From the NCBI GenBank assembly GCA_023014485.1, contig JAJOZX010009481.1, forward strand, positions 62,001 to 126,000: a stretch of DNA of 64,000 nt. The letters run 5' to 3'. A model generated the notes under the pieces. It saw only the letters and a program-made list of their open reading frames with translations, did no database searches and was not told where the DNA came from. The stretch comes from Bathynomus jamesi (lineage: Eukaryota > Arthropoda > Malacostraca > Isopoda > Cirolanidae). Shown piece by piece: positions 42,204-52,778 of the stretch (the first letter of the stretch is position 1; every line of letters starts with the position of its first letter). The position numbers and the translations under genes are program-made.

Positions 42204-42533
42204 AATTTGTTTTAGAAAAAAAAAGTTTGTAAAAATAATTTAATTTTTGAACTCTCGTGGAACACTTTCTGATATCGATCTGGTGACTTATTATTTCTTA
42301 CTTTTCGTTCAGGTTTATTTACATTTTTTCCTTATAGCGATTACTGTCACCAACTTTACACTAATTGTTTAGAAGTGTACCTTAATTGTAGCAGTAAATA
42401 GTATTATTGTTGTTTTTGTCGTTGCTGTGTTGTTGTTCACCAACGAAAATCAAATCAAATAATTAAAACCAATTTCGGACAGAAATTTGATCGATCAAAT
42501 ATTGATTTAATTTTATATATATACACAGGGTAT

Positions 42534-43222
42534 TTATAAAGTTCCTATCTATTTCAGTGAAAACGTAGCAAAAAGGGTAAAATTCAATAACAATATAATA
42601 GAAGGCATACATTTAATGACTACTTAAGCATATGATTCTACATGAGCACCATCAATATCTGTACAGAGTTCGAATCTGTCAGCAGCATTGCGGAACACAT
42701 TTTGGAGCATGACAGGGGTTACTTTTGTAACTGCTGTTACGATACGAGCACGTAAATCTTGCAGATCTGTAACCCTCGTTTGATAGACGTTTGATTTGAT
42801 AAAGCCCCATGCAAAGAAATCCAAGGGCGTTAGGTCAGGAGATCAAGCCGCCCACGGCCTATTCCCTCCACGTCCGATCCATCGATTTAGAAATCGTTCA
42901 TTTCGGTACTCGAACAATGATTCCGTAATGACAAAGTGCTCCATCTTGTTGAAAGACGACGGTGTTTAAAATGCCATCTGAATGAAGTTGGGACATTTAC
43001 GTGCTCGTATCGTAACAGCAGTTACAAAAATAACCCCTGTCATACTCCAAAATGTGTTCCGCAATGCTGCTGACAGATTCGAACTCTGTAGATATACTGA
43101 TTGTGTTCATGTAGAATCATATGCTTAAGTATTCATTAAATGTATGCCTTCTATTATATTGTTATTGAATTTTACCCTTTTGCTACGTTTTCACTGAAAT
43201 AGATAGGGACTTTATAAACACT
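42534..43222. mobile_element. DD41D-type mariner fold-back
   Basis: Arms of about 220 bp (42534-42757 and 42997-43222) are inverted copies from CACAGGGTATTTATAAAGTT inwards. The left arm holds the transposase C-terminus on the minus strand and the right arm repeats it on the plus strand. It has the same construction as 25319-26246. Confidence 0.85.
42624..42960 (-). pseudogene. Mariner DD41D transposase C-terminal fragment
   Basis: The minus strand reads TPLDFFAWGFIKSNVYQTRV (third catalytic D), then LQDLRARIVTAVTKVTPVML and FRNAADRFELCTDIDGAHVE. Upstream, FQQDGALCH-like and FLNRWIGRGG-like residues are visible with a stop near 42846. It matches 55606-55953. Only about 110 residues remain. 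Confidence 0.75.
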
Positions 43223-43226
43223 AATA

Positions 43227-43233
<7 letters not shown>

Positions 43234-43280
<47 letters not shown>
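43234..43280. repeat. (TA)n microsatellite
   Basis: TA run directly abutting a mariner end. Confidence 0.95.
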
Positions 43281-43283
<3 letters not shown>

Positions 43284-44180
43284 GGCGTCCCAAAAAAATG
43301 TATACACACTTTAACAGCTGATAGCTCAATTGATGTTTCTTTCTTTCCAAGTTTAACCCATTAGAATTAATATGGCAGTCAGACTAAGCTTTGAACAAAG
43401 GAAATTCATTCTAAAATGCTACTGGAAGTGTGAAACGCAGTTGAAGTGCAAAGACAGTTTAGGAGGAGTTTCAAACAGATCCCCAACGCGACTTACCATC
43501 ACTCGAATTAGAGATAAGTTTGAAGCCGATGGAACTGTTCAGAATGTCCACAAGAAGCGTTCCGGAAGACCACGGACATCGACAAGCCCCACAAAGCAAG
43601 AAAGAGTACTGGAAACGTATCACCAAAGTCCAAGAAAATCTGTGCGGCAAGCGAGTCGTGAGGTAGAAATTTCAGAATCGTCTGTCCAACGCATTTTGAA
43701 GCGCTGTCAATGGAAAAGTTACATTCCAAGATTAGTCCATGCTATTAATGAAGATGATCCGGACCGAAGAGTGGAGTATTGCGAGTGGTACTTGGCACGA
43801 TGTGGATGTGGATTGGACGAAGGGGTTTCGGAGTACCCTCCGCGTTCACCAGGCCTCACAGCACTAGACTTTTTTTTATGGGGATACTTAAAAGACAAAG
43901 TCTACGCTATAAAACCTGCAACAGTCGCTGAATTGAGAGCAGCCATTGAACGAGAATGCACACAAATACCAAACGAAATTTTCGTGATGTTTGCGATTCC
44001 ATTGCTTCGCGTTATCAGCAGTGCCTGGACCAGAACGGACGTCAGTTTTGAAAACAGGCGTTGACAAAACAATTAAATATGTCTGTAGATTTCTATTACA
44101 TTTTGAAAATGAAATGTATTTTAATAAACACTGCCTTTATAAGTATTTAAAGTGTGTATACATTTTTTTGGGACGCCCTG
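43281..44180 (+). mobile_element. Internally deleted mariner-family element
   Basis: Perfect terminal repeats of about 34 bp start CAGGGCGTCCCAAAAAAATG. TA lies outside both ends. A single open frame is retained across the internal deletion. Confidence 0.92.
43372..44064 (+). CDS. Mariner-family transposase lacking the catalytic core, 230 residues
   Basis: An intact frame starts [18 protein letters not shown]. Residues 1-50 and 70-112 form two helix-turn-helix domains joined by a SGRPRTS hook; [20 protein letters not shown] is the second. At about residue 145 the sequence jumps to [20 protein letters not shown], the third-D region, and continues to the normal tail. The first two catalytic D residues (about 130 residues) are lost without breaking the frame. 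DNA binding may persist while catalysis is impossible, so the product could compete with a full transposase. A full-length relative would have about 350 residues. Confidence 0.8.
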   Translation: MAVRLSFEQRKFILKCYWKCETQLKCKDSLGGVSNRSPTRLTITRIRDKFEADGTVQNVHKKRSGRPRTSTSPTKQERVLETYHQSPRKSVRQASREVEISESSVQRILKRCQWKSYIPRLVHAINEDDPDRRVEYCEWYLARCGCGLDEGVSEYPPRSPGLTALDFFLWGYLKDKVYAIKPATVAELRAAIERECTQIPNEIFVMFAIPLLRVISSAWTRTDVSFENRR

Positions 44181-44182
44181 TA

Positions 44183-44237
44183 TATATATATATATATATA
44201 ATATATATATATATATTATACACACACACACACACAC
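44183..44237. repeat. (TA)n(CA)n microsatellite
   Basis: TA then CA run between the mariner and the SINE. Confidence 0.93.
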
Positions 44238-44522
44238 CCTTTGGTTAGCTTCCGCCCGAATTGTTCATTCTGACGAAGGTCAAGCTTTTCACGCCACATT
44301 AGACCGACATTTTAACGTGGAATCTGAACCACGCCCCACCAACAGCCCAGCGTCTTAACCACTAGGCCACCCAGGGTACCCATTTATCTACCAACCACTT
44401 TCTTTATTGTGTGGAAGGATGAACAGCTGGGTTTTGCTGCGCGCCGGCTGCCGTCAGCGTGTCTTGAACCCGGGGCCGCTGGATTCGTAGTCAGCGACGC
44501 TAACCACTACACCACCCAGGCG
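44238..44522 (-). mobile_element. tRNA-derived dimeric SINE, copy 3
   Basis: The minus strand gives GTGGTGTAGTGGTTAGCGTC with GGGTTCAAGACAC, then GTGGCCTAGTGGTTAAGACG with GTGGTTCAGATTCCACG and GACCTTCGTCAGAATGAAC. It matches copy 1 in layout. Confidence 0.75.
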
Positions 44523-44695
44523 TGGTCGCTGCAGTGTGCGGGCTTCCATTCTGTTAATGTAAAATGACACGCGACTTGAGTCGTCACGACCCAAGTCGTC
44601 AGTCGTCAGTCGCTAGACGATCCTGTGTGCAGCCACCCTCAAGGTTCAAAACATTGTCATCTAAATAAAGAATAGACATCCAAGTAATTCTGTCT

Positions 44696-45180
44696 CTGGA
44701 TGTCTTGTAGCTCGATCGGTTAGGTCACCGCTCGGCAGTACTGAGACTCCGCTGAGTCGTGGGTTCGAAGCCCGGTGCTACCTAGAGCTGGGCGGTTGTC
44801 TTTCCTGTATATTGCGTGACGACGAAGCAGCTGGCCGGCCAGCCCCCATTAATTGACTCGGGATAACGTAGCCCAGGCTCAGGCCCCTACCCCTACTTTC
44901 TTGGGGGATATAGAACATGGATGATACCATACTTTTAATTCTTTCTCTGGGTGCAAGTGACGGGTGAGGGCATGGTGTGGAAAATCTGATTTTCGTTCTC
45001 AATTCATATTTCAACAACTTTCCTGTCAAAGCTTTGTGCGTACATGAGTGTAGACATGAAGAGTTTGACCTTTACCTCTGTCTTTTCCGTGCTAGCCTGG
45101 AGTGGGTCATGATGTCTTTGTTGGTCCTATACCTAGGTAAATAGATCTGTAAATATTTTGTATAAAATCAAAACCATATG
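44696..45180 (+). mobile_element. Second tRNA-derived SINE family
   Basis: TAGCTCGATCGGTTAGGTCA (A box) and GGGTTCGAAGCCCGG (B box, 44760-44774) form a tRNA-like head at 44701-44785. About 390 bp of unrelated tail follows, ending near an A-rich stretch at 45165. One copy only, so the 3' end is a guess. Confidence 0.5.
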
Positions 45181-45509
45181 TTTGAGGTTTTTATGACGAT
45201 ACCGAGTTGTTGATATACGATCAGCTTATTATAAAGTTAGTTTATACAACAGTGCCATCTAGTGTACGATTTCTGTGTGTGCATAGCGTAATTGTAGAGC
45301 TAGCTTACATATTCTCCTCTTTCCTGTAAAATGTCGTTGGCTACTTTTCCATGGGTCAAGGTAATTTCTTCAACCTTTTTCCGTACCCGCCTCTGGCGGG
45401 GAGGGAGCAGAGAGTGGGGAGAGAGCCTTATACTTTTCTATCCCTTTTTCTACAACTATTATTAGAATAATAAATGAATAACAGGAACCACCTTGAGTGG
45501 ACGGAAAAG

Positions 45510-45560
<51 letters not shown>

Positions 45561-46097
45561 ATCCTTGTCTTCTCATTAAGAAGACTACATGAGAAACTGC
45601 TCCGTAACTACATAACCCTTCCCATAAAGTCTCACAAATAGAAAAAATTAAACTATTTCGGTCTGAAACCTTGAAATTAACTCGAAACCCAATTTGGTTT
45701 TTGGGGGGTAATTTTCCAACATAACTTTTACATAAATAAAAACAAGAATTGAACATTCTTCAAAACTAAGAAAATGTCTCTCTTTAGTACGTATCAAACT
45801 GACGTATTACCCTACGGTAAGTACGGTATGCCACTTCTTTCTGCGCAAATATATAACTTATACTTCGCTATAATTTACTTTATACTCTGTCACACACGCA
45901 TGTCATTCCGAGATGTCGTTACAGCCGGCCAGGTAGAAAAAAAAAATAGGTATTTTTTTTTTAAAGTTTTTATTTTTAAGCCCTAAGTAGAATTTAATAC
46001 CATTAGGAAACGCATAAAAGTTTTATTACTTAGTATAAACTATCGTATACGACCGCTGGAAGACACGATATTTTTATATAATTCTATACGGTAACCA

Positions 46098-46132
<35 letters not shown>

Positions 46133-46410
46133 AATATCGGATCAAACACGAGAAATATCGTACAGAACATTATCCGCCCCGTAAAAATACCTGATGGAGT
46201 AGTTTTTCCCTTCTTTAAGAGAAGCAAAAATACCGTACGTTGTTGCAAAAATACAGAAAATACCGTACAACGTTACTTGAATTACCGTACGCTTCTTTCT
46301 TGCTCGTTAAAATGACTTACTCGACAGGAACAAAACGGAACATGAAAGATGGAAATGACTCCACCAAGTGCATGAAAACCGGGCAAACAAGGGGCATTAA
46401 AAAAAATATA
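45181..46410. other. No recognisable gene; (TC)n and (TA)n microsatellites
   Basis: TC run at 45510-45528, TA runs at 45529-45557 and 46099-46133. Several TACCGTAC words (46214-46290) recur in a short stretch. Nothing coding is supported. Confidence 0.5.
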
Positions 46411-46461
46411 TATATATATATTATATATATAATATATATATACGTACAGTATATATATATA

Positions 46462-46520
<59 letters not shown>
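46411..46520. repeat. (TA)n microsatellite
   Basis: Interrupted TA run directly before the fold-back. Confidence 0.93.
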
Positions 46521-47142
46521 GGGAATGAACTCAGAATAGTTCCCTGAGTTTTTTATGATACACACAGACCGTGCATGGAACAAGGAACTCTTCTGGGATA
46601 ATTAAATCCACTATAGTCCGAATAAGTAATGGTAAATGACAAATACCATAGTTTTTCTTTTTCATGATGCAAGCCCGACGTGGGCAACGGGTCTCTCGCA
46701 AAGAGGTCCCATAAATATAGCTTCCCTCACCAGCTATCTGCAAAGCAGACAGGATCCAGCTTTGGGACATGGATCTAGGGTTAAAGCAGCCTAGCCCCAC
46801 TACATTTAGAACCTCAATATAAGTAAAAGACTCGTTGCATTCACGTCGGATTGAATAAATCAAAGAAAAAGGGGTAACTATTATATTTTTAGCCAAAACC
46901 AAAACTTAAACCTCAACTGGCAGAATTGAGCGTCCACTTTTCAAGGCACATAATATGTCCGTTTCATGATGGGAAGCTATATTTATGGGACCTCTTTGCG
47001 AGAGACCCGTTGCCCACGTCGGGCTTGCATCATGAAAAAGAAAAACTATGGTATTTGTCATTTACCATTACTTATTCGGACTATAGTGGATTTAATTATC
47101 CCAGAAGAGTTCCTTGTTCCATGCACGGTCTGTGTGTATCAT
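46521..47142. mobile_element. Fold-back MITE family A, copy 3 (longest)
   Basis: Arms of about 180 bp (46557-46735 and 46965-47142) are nearly identical inverted copies, including GAGGTCCCATAAATATAGCT. The 230-bp centre has no coding sequence and is absent from copy 1. Confidence 0.85.
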
Positions 47143-47173
47143 ATATATATATAAATTATATATATATATATGG

Positions 47174-48550
47174 TGTCCCAAAATCAATATATAAAAACCA
47201 AATATTATTTAGTTTTAATTGTAAAAGTATCGGGGAAAAAAAAAAAAAAGTTTTGAATTTTTTTAACATTTGTTTACTTGAAATGTGTAAAAGAGTAATA
47301 ATTAAAGATTTTTTGTGTGAAATATTTGATTAAGTACAAAAATTATAAAATGAAGTACTGTACTGTACTCAAAATATCGCAATTTTAGACCGTTTAAGCA
47401 TGTGGGCTACGTCCCATAGGGGGTGTCATATTCAATTAAGGCCTAGCAGGTTGTTACATTTGTGCGTGAAAATGGTTCAATTGGTGGTGCTCAAAGATGT
47501 TTTCGACGCGAAATGAACAAACCACCACTTGAAAGACACAGCATACGAAGATGGGTTAATCATAGGCTGACCATATTTCCTTGAGAAATATTACAAAAGT
47601 CTTATAGGTTATGAATAATAATTTATGATTGACCAATATTAAAGTATATTTATAGTTTTTATTAAAAACGGGACAAAATTGACATTTTTATTAAAACGAC
47701 GGAACGGCCAGGATATATAAACAAAACGGTACTGTCCCGTTCAAAACGGTACGTATGGTCAGCCTAGTTAATCAGTTTGAGGAAACCGGAACTGTGCTGA
47801 AAAGGGAAATCTTACGGAAGGCCGAACAAATCTCTTGAATGAATGAATGAACGCAGTTCGTGAAGCATTTACCGGAAGCCCTAAGAAGTCAATTTGGAGA
47901 GGAGAGGCTGAATTGAACATACCGCGCGCGCTCCTCTGTCCATAGAATCCTTCATAACGAATTGCATTTTGAAGGTTACAAAGTACGGGTTCTCCAGCAA
48001 TTTTCGAAGGAACATTATGAAACCAGAATAAACACCCTCAATGATTTACGAAATCTTATTTTTAGTGACGAGGCTACATTCCATATTTCAGGCGAAATAA
48101 ACCGCCATAACTGTAATATTTGGGGTGAACACAACCCACATGAAATCGATGAACCATGAAAGGGATTCCTAGAGTAAATGTCTGGTGTGCTTTGTCAAGT
48201 TCTCGCATGTATGAACCTTATATTTTTTTGACGAACGAACTGCAACTAGCAGTTCTTACCTAAAGATGCTAGAGAACTTTTTTATTCCACATTTGCAAGG
48301 ACCTCCCTGCTTACTACAAAAGAACAACTTTCGAACAAGATGGAATACCAACCCTCATTTTGTTCGATTTAACCCCCTTCGGTCTTCTATGTTTGGGACG
48401 CTTTGAAAACAAAAGTCGCCCATAAATGACGGAAGATGTGTAGATGTGTACAAGTTTATTAACTGAATCAAGTAAAACTTATGACCCTTCATAATGTAAT
48501 TTCATTGAGATTTTGCTGTTAACTAAACTAATAAAGATATATTAAGCTTT
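47174..48550 (+). pseudogene. Mariner-family transposase with nested MITE
   Basis: Readable blocks are TFVRENGSIGGAQRCFRREM (47458), then, after a 204-bp [24 protein letters not shown] (about 47960) and [20 protein letters not shown] (about 48060, first catalytic D), then FEQDGIPT (about 48345) and LFDLTPFGLL. The order is that of DD41D-type mariner transposases. At least five frame changes. The left end GGTGTCCCAAAATCAATATA (47172) looks terminal; the right end is unclear. Confidence 0.75.
47563..47766. mobile_element. hAT-type MITE, 8-bp duplication
   Basis: Ends TAGGCTGACCATA and TATGGTCAGCCTA. GTTAATCA is duplicated (47555-47562 and 47767-47774). Inside, several AAAACGG words are repeated. 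It splits the mariner transposase frame. Confidence 0.9.
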
Positions 48551-48556
48551 GTTTTT

Positions 48557-48557
<1 letters not shown>

Positions 48558-48588
<31 letters not shown>
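48558..48588. repeat. (TA)n microsatellite
   Basis: TA run abutting the next MITE. Confidence 0.93.
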
Positions 48589-48592
<4 letters not shown>

Positions 48593-48808
48593 GCTGGGCA
48601 CTTGCGTTTTTTTTTTGCGGTACTGCTGTACTACCGTGTTGGTCCGGTACCGCGGAAAGTACCGCGGGAAATTTGAATGCGGGTAGCGGTACTGCTGTAC
48701 TTTCAGCGATCCTTTGCGGTACTGCGTTTGCGGTACCGGTTTGGTAGTGCGGTAGTAGTACCGCAGTACCGCAAAAAAACGGGCAAAAAACGCAAGTGCC
48801 CAGCTCTG
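48589..48808. mobile_element. hAT-type MITE built from GCGGTAC words
   Basis: Ends CAGAGCTGGGCACTTGCG and CGCAAGTGCCCAGCTCTG are perfect inverted repeats. The inside contains many copies of GCGGTACTGC or its complement, giving a highly folded sequence. It lies inside TA repeats. Confidence 0.85.
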
Positions 48809-48873
48809 TATATAATATATATTATATTATATTATTATATATATATATATATATTATATATATATATATATAA
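48809..48873. repeat. (TA)n microsatellite
   Basis: Interrupted TA run between the MITE and the Penelope-like region. Confidence 0.92.
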
Positions 48874-49179
48874 AAGAGTGAAAACTTAAAACGTATGAAA
48901 TTACACAGTTAATACAATTAAAATATAAAATAATGTAAAAGGAACTATAAAAGGGGGCTTACCTTTGAGATAAGAAAAGAATAAATGTAATTAAAACCAT
49001 TATAAATAATTTAGGGGAACATTATGGAAAAGTTTAAAAGGTAAAACGTTAAAATCTATAAAATCTTAAAAGGAACAAATCCGGTACAAGTTATTCAATC
49101 ACAGACACAGCAAAGAATGGGAAAATTTAAAAAAAATTTTGTTAACGGGCACTAGGTTGGTTGGTTGGTAAAGAAAATT

Positions 49180-49620
49180 TTATTGAAGGATATTGAAGTT
49201 GTGGAATGGGGTATAATTATTTATATCCGGTTTACGCTTAAAAATGAGTATGGTTTCTAAGAGGGCTAGGTCGTGTTTATTGGCTTTAGCATTTATTGAA
49301 AAGTTATTAGATTTAATTGGGTGGTCTAACTGGTGGGAGTGGGAACGTATATGTAATTGGGAGGGATTCGTAATTCTATTATTATTATTACGGCTATTAA
49401 TACCCTTGTGCTCATCGATACGAATTTAGAGTTGGCGTGGAGTCATGCCAATATACGACGATGCGCAATCGTCACACGTATATTTATAAATGACCAATGA
49501 ACACGATTGCTTTGGAATTAAATTTTTAAATTTGAGAAGGGATTGTAATTTACTTTCTAATGCCTAAATACATTTAACAGAAATTTGCGGATAAAATCTA
49601 TTGATAAGTTTACCAATTTT
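49180..49620 (-). pseudogene. Penelope-like protein C-terminus: GIY-YIG endonuclease
   Basis: Penelope-like elements carry a reverse transcriptase fused to this nicking domain. The minus strand reads LQSLLKFKNLIPKQ, VIYKYTCDDCASSYIGMTPR (YT...YIG motif with the C-x2-C), a TAA stop, IRIDEHKGINSR, THP-like residues, HSHQLDHPIK, then KHDLALLETILIFKRKPDIN (metal-binding E) and FHNFNILQ before the stop. One in-frame stop near 49427 kills the frame. The reverse transcriptase is absent because the frame is cut by the 49638-50990 insertion and the fold-back. Confidence 0.83.
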
Positions 49621-49637
49621 CCTCTTCAACACTAATA

Positions 49638-50990
49638 ACACAGCTCAACAAAAAAAATTTTTTTGTCGTTGCCAAGGAAATTCGTACGAATTTAGGGTAT
49701 TTTGGGGTTGCTGAATTCCAAAATGAAAGTAGTTTTTCCGATTTGGCTCTAGTTCTTGAGATAATGAATACCCTCAATTAATAGGAAACGTAACCATAAC
49801 GCGTGCATATGGGAAACTACCGGAACATTCTAGATGGTGAGACACGCGAATATTCTTAGTGTTTACTCCGCGATCATTCTAGAATATTCCCCCTCCGTAT
49901 ATAAGTCATCGGCCACCCAACCAGTAGTCAGTTGACAGTGTGGTTAATGTGAAAGGTTTCAATCGATACAAGAAACTCAAGTGGGATTATCCCAATTTGG
50001 AATCACCAAGGCGACCTGTGTCACACAGCGAAGACGTTCCCATACCAGTGTTTACCACACTGCCCGACCTTCCGTTGTCAGAATTTGAAGAAATTCAGGA
50101 CTTAGGTGGTAGTAGTGGAAGTGACTATGAAGGAAGCATTTCAGCACCTCAGCAGTTCTCCCAAGACGAACTCAATGATCTGATACGGGACCTCAGTCTG
50201 TCAGTCTGCTTCAAATACATTTGTAGATCGTTCCCTGGACTAAGTATGGAAAAACTAAAAGCTGGAATCTTTGATGGCCCTCAAATCCGTACACTTACTT
50301 ATCAAGGATTCTAATTTCACAAAATTTATGAATGGCGTTGAAGCTTCTGCCTGTGCAGTTATGTCTCAGTTGTCAAGAACTTCTCGGGTAACCACAAAGC
50401 AGACAATTATGAAGAACTGGTGCAAAACATGCTCACAAACTTTGAAAAGTTGGGTACTAATATGAGCATAAAGGTACACTTTCTCCATAGCCACTTACAC
50501 AGATTCCGGATAATCTTGGTGATTTTAGCGAGGAAGAAGGGGAGAGGTTTCATCAAGATATCAAGGGATGGAGGAAAGGTATCAAGGCAGATGGGACAGA
50601 CACATGATGGCAGACTATTGCTGGAACCTCAACGTGATTGTCCTGATAACCCACATAAAAGAGAATCGTACAAACAGAGATTTACTATACATTAATTGTA
50701 ATTATGCGAATCAGCTTACTGTGTTTATCTGTTATTATACCGAATAAAATGCCATTATGTATTTCATGTGTTTACTTTTGTATGATTTGAGACAATTTCA
50801 ATGCGATTTGTAAGTAGGCTCCGCCTGAACATTAAATTTTTTGCATTTTTACGTGTTTCAATGGGGTACCAATTATCTCATAAATTAGAGCCAATCTAGC
50901 AAAACCGATGTCATATTCGGAATCAGCACCACAAAGTTACCCCAAAATCACTCTAATATGATTGGCAATAAAATGAGTGTTGACCAGTGT
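49638..50990 (+). mobile_element. Element of the orphan 'ERFHQDI' protein family
   Basis: Imperfect inverted ends of about 110 bp start ACACAGCTCAACA and end TGTTGACCAGTGT; GATTTGGCTCTA and its complement lie inside. It is inserted in the Penelope sequence. It encodes the repeat protein also seen at 8281-10690. Confidence 0.7.
49940..50690 (+). pseudogene. Orphan repeat protein, most complete copy
   Basis: The first frame (49940-50314) starts inside the element and contains FSQDELNDLIRDLSLS and LSMEKLKAGIFDGPQIRTL. After a frame change come VKNFSGNHKADNYEELVQNM, LGTNMSIKVHFLHSHLHRF, and, one frame over, NLGDFSEEEGERFHQDIK and CPDNPHKRESYKQRF. The same blocks occur at 8469-10680. The His-rich HFLHSHL and FHQD blocks could be metal-binding, which would suit a nuclease or transposase, but that is a guess. 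At least three frameshifts. Confidence 0.65.
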
Positions 50991-50994
50991 AATA

Positions 50995-51420
50995 GACTCG
51001 CGAATCCCTCCCAGTCACATATACGTTCCCACTCCCATCAGTTAGCCCCACGCTTCTCAAACTAGGGGTCGCGTAAATATTATTGGGGGTCGCAGAAACA
51101 TTTGAAACTATTATTTTTTTCATAAATATACAGTGTTAGTACCTATTGCTTTTATGACATTGAGTGAAGGGTCGCGAAAAAATTTGTCTGATCCAAAGGG
51201 GTCGCAAGTGAAAAAAGTTTGAGAAGCCCTGAGTTAGACCACCCAATTAAATCAACTAATTTTCCAATAATTGCTAAAGCCAATAAACACGACCTAGCCC
51301 TCTTAGAAAACCATACTCATTTTTAAGCATAAACCGGATATAAATCATTATACCCCATTCCACAACCTCAATATCCTTCAATAAAATTTTCTTAACCAAC
51401 CAACCAACCAACCAAGTTAG
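50995..51420 (+). pseudogene. Penelope-like GIY-YIG fragment, right arm
   Basis: The plus strand repeats NPSQSHIRSHSHQ before the MITE at 51048, then DHPIKSTNFPIIAKANKHDL and ALLE after it, with a frame change near 51305. It is the inverted partner of 49180-49470. It starts abruptly at about 50995, so it is shorter than the left arm at its inner end. Confidence 0.75.
51048..51231. mobile_element. hAT-type MITE in the Penelope arm
   Basis: Ends CACGCTTCTCAAAC and GTTTGAGAAGCCCTG are inverted. AGTTAGCC (51040-51047) and AGTTAGAC (51232-51239) form an 8-bp duplication with one change. The left arm near 49325 shows the empty site. Confidence 0.87.
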
Positions 51421-51819
51421 TGCCCGTTAACAAAAATTTTTTAATTTTCTCATTCTTTGCTGTGTCTGTGATTGAATAACTGGTTAATATTCGTTTTTGA
51501 CCCAGTCACCCAGCTATAACAGCAATATATATTGAATAACCAATCAAAGCTGAATAAGAAAATATATATATATATATTATCTTGTGCAAATTTGTATAAA
51601 ATGTACTTTTTTAAAAAATATATTTTCTACTTTCTAATATGTATGTATATAAATTTCGGTTGGTTTGTTTATTTGGGCTACCTTTTTTGGACTCTTTTTG
51701 AGATTTTTCTTGGCTTTTTTTTGGCTACTTGGCTTTTTTTGGCTACTTTTTCTTGCTTTGGCTACTTCTTTCTGTTTCTGGTTAGTGTGGTAATTTTCGT
51801 TCTACTGGTATGACCTGTC

Positions 51820-52150
51820 AATCTTGTGAACTTGATTTCGAAGACCTAATCCGCCTTGTTGGCCTCGATGAAGATAAAAGTTTAGATTTTTTTCCAATCA
51901 CGGCATAATTCCGACATCCGTGATTTGCCCTAAATGTAATACTGCCTGTATTTTAAGACAAAACTCGAAGGTGTTTAGATGCCGTAAAAAAAATGGAAAG
52001 ATGTGAAATCGTGGGTTTTAAGTGCTGGGAATAGACGTCCTCATTACCGGAAATATTTCGCACGATACTTGTTCCTGGCAGAACATCCTGACGATTCTAC
52101 AGTTCTGCATCACTTTCTTACTGCAATTGCAGAACTATTTCCTCCAAAAT
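51820..52150 (+). pseudogene. ISXO2/Merlin-like transposase, ends only
   Basis: LDFEDLIRLVGLDEDKSLDF (51829) and ICPKCNTACILRQNSKVFRC (about 51930; C-x2-C zinc ribbon) resemble the N-terminus of ISXO2-like transposases. NRRPHYRKYFARYLFLAEHP and FLTAIAELFPPK (ends near 52151) resemble the C-terminus. The DDE core is deleted. Matching parts of a fuller copy lie on the minus strand at 53370-54240. Confidence 0.6.
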
Positions 52151-52204
52151 AAGGTGACTGGTTAGGTAGGTGGTTAGGCTAAGTTAGGTTAGGCTGTGTT
52201 TAGC

Positions 52205-52380
52205 ACGAATGCAAACTTTTCTGGTCAATTTTGAGGTGTTTTGCATGAATCTGCCATCCGTTTCCTGTGCAAATGCGTAGTTTTCGAGATGACGATATCT
52301 CGAAAACTACGCATTTGCACAGGAAACGGATGGCAGATTCGTGCAGAGCACCTCCAAATTGAACAGAAACGTTTGCTCTC
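52205..52380. repeat. Near-perfect palindrome inside the Merlin element
   Basis: Arms of about 80 bp are centred near 52290 at GAGATGACGATATCTC and include ACTACGCATTTGCACAGGAA on the right. It may be the element's own sub-terminal repeat or a small nested MITE. Confidence 0.85.
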
Positions 52381-52685
52381 ATTATAAAAAGAGACTGGGT
52401 CAAAAAACGAATAATTACCGAATAACTTGTACCTGATTTGTTTCTTTTAAGATTTTTTTGATTTGAACGTTTAAAACTTTAAACTTTTCCGTAATGTTCC
52501 CTTAAAATTATTTATAATGGTTTTACTTACATTTATTCTTTTCTTATCTCAAAGGTAAGCCCCCTTTTATAGTTCCTTTTACAATATTTTATATTTTAAT
52601 TGTATTAACTGTAATTTCATGCGTTTTAAGTTTTCACTCTGATATTCGTCAATATTTAAGTTGTTTTAAGTTTATAGTTGGGTTT

Positions 52686-52690
<5 letters not shown>

Positions 52691-52720
<30 letters not shown>
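52691..52720. repeat. (GT)n microsatellite
   Basis: GT run between the Penelope 3' region and the hammerhead-like motif. Confidence 0.93.
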
Positions 52721-52722
<2 letters not shown>

Positions 52723-52729
52723 ATCTTTT

Positions 52730-52778
52730 TTTAGCACTGAAGATTACATTAGAAATGTCGAAAGCTCTACATGTTAAA
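52730..52778 (+). ncRNA. Hammerhead ribozyme-like motif downstream of the Penelope 3' region
   Basis: TTTAGCA (52730-52736) pairs with TGTTAAA (52772-52778) with one wobble. CTGAAGA (52737-52743) fits the core exactly. Helix II is ACATT with AATGT, then CGAAA. The helix III/cleavage region AGCTCTACA is irregular, so it may be a decayed copy. Position after a GIY-YIG coding end and UTR is as expected for Penelope-like elements. Confidence 0.5.

Larger units (their letters stand above)
51482..52419 (+). mobile_element. Merlin-type non-autonomous transposon, 8-bp duplication
   Basis: Ends GGTTAATATTCGTTTTTGAC and the complement of GGTAATTATTCGTTTTTTGA, then CCCAGTC on both. GAATAACT is duplicated (51474-51481 and 52420-52427), and the left Penelope arm shows the empty site. 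Ends starting GG with 8-9 bp duplications are typical of Merlin. A fusion of the N- and C-terminal ends of an ISXO2-like transposase is visible at 51820-52150. Confidence 0.78.

Noticed and set aside
46240..46583. Frames rich in IYIYI near TA tracts (also at 12637, 14873, 44152 and 58816)
   Set aside because: They are by-products of TA microsatellites.
51590..51815. Frame with repeated TTTTTGGCTACTT words as a membrane protein
   Set aside because: It is a low-complexity T-rich repeat inside the Merlin element; hydrophobicity comes from composition.
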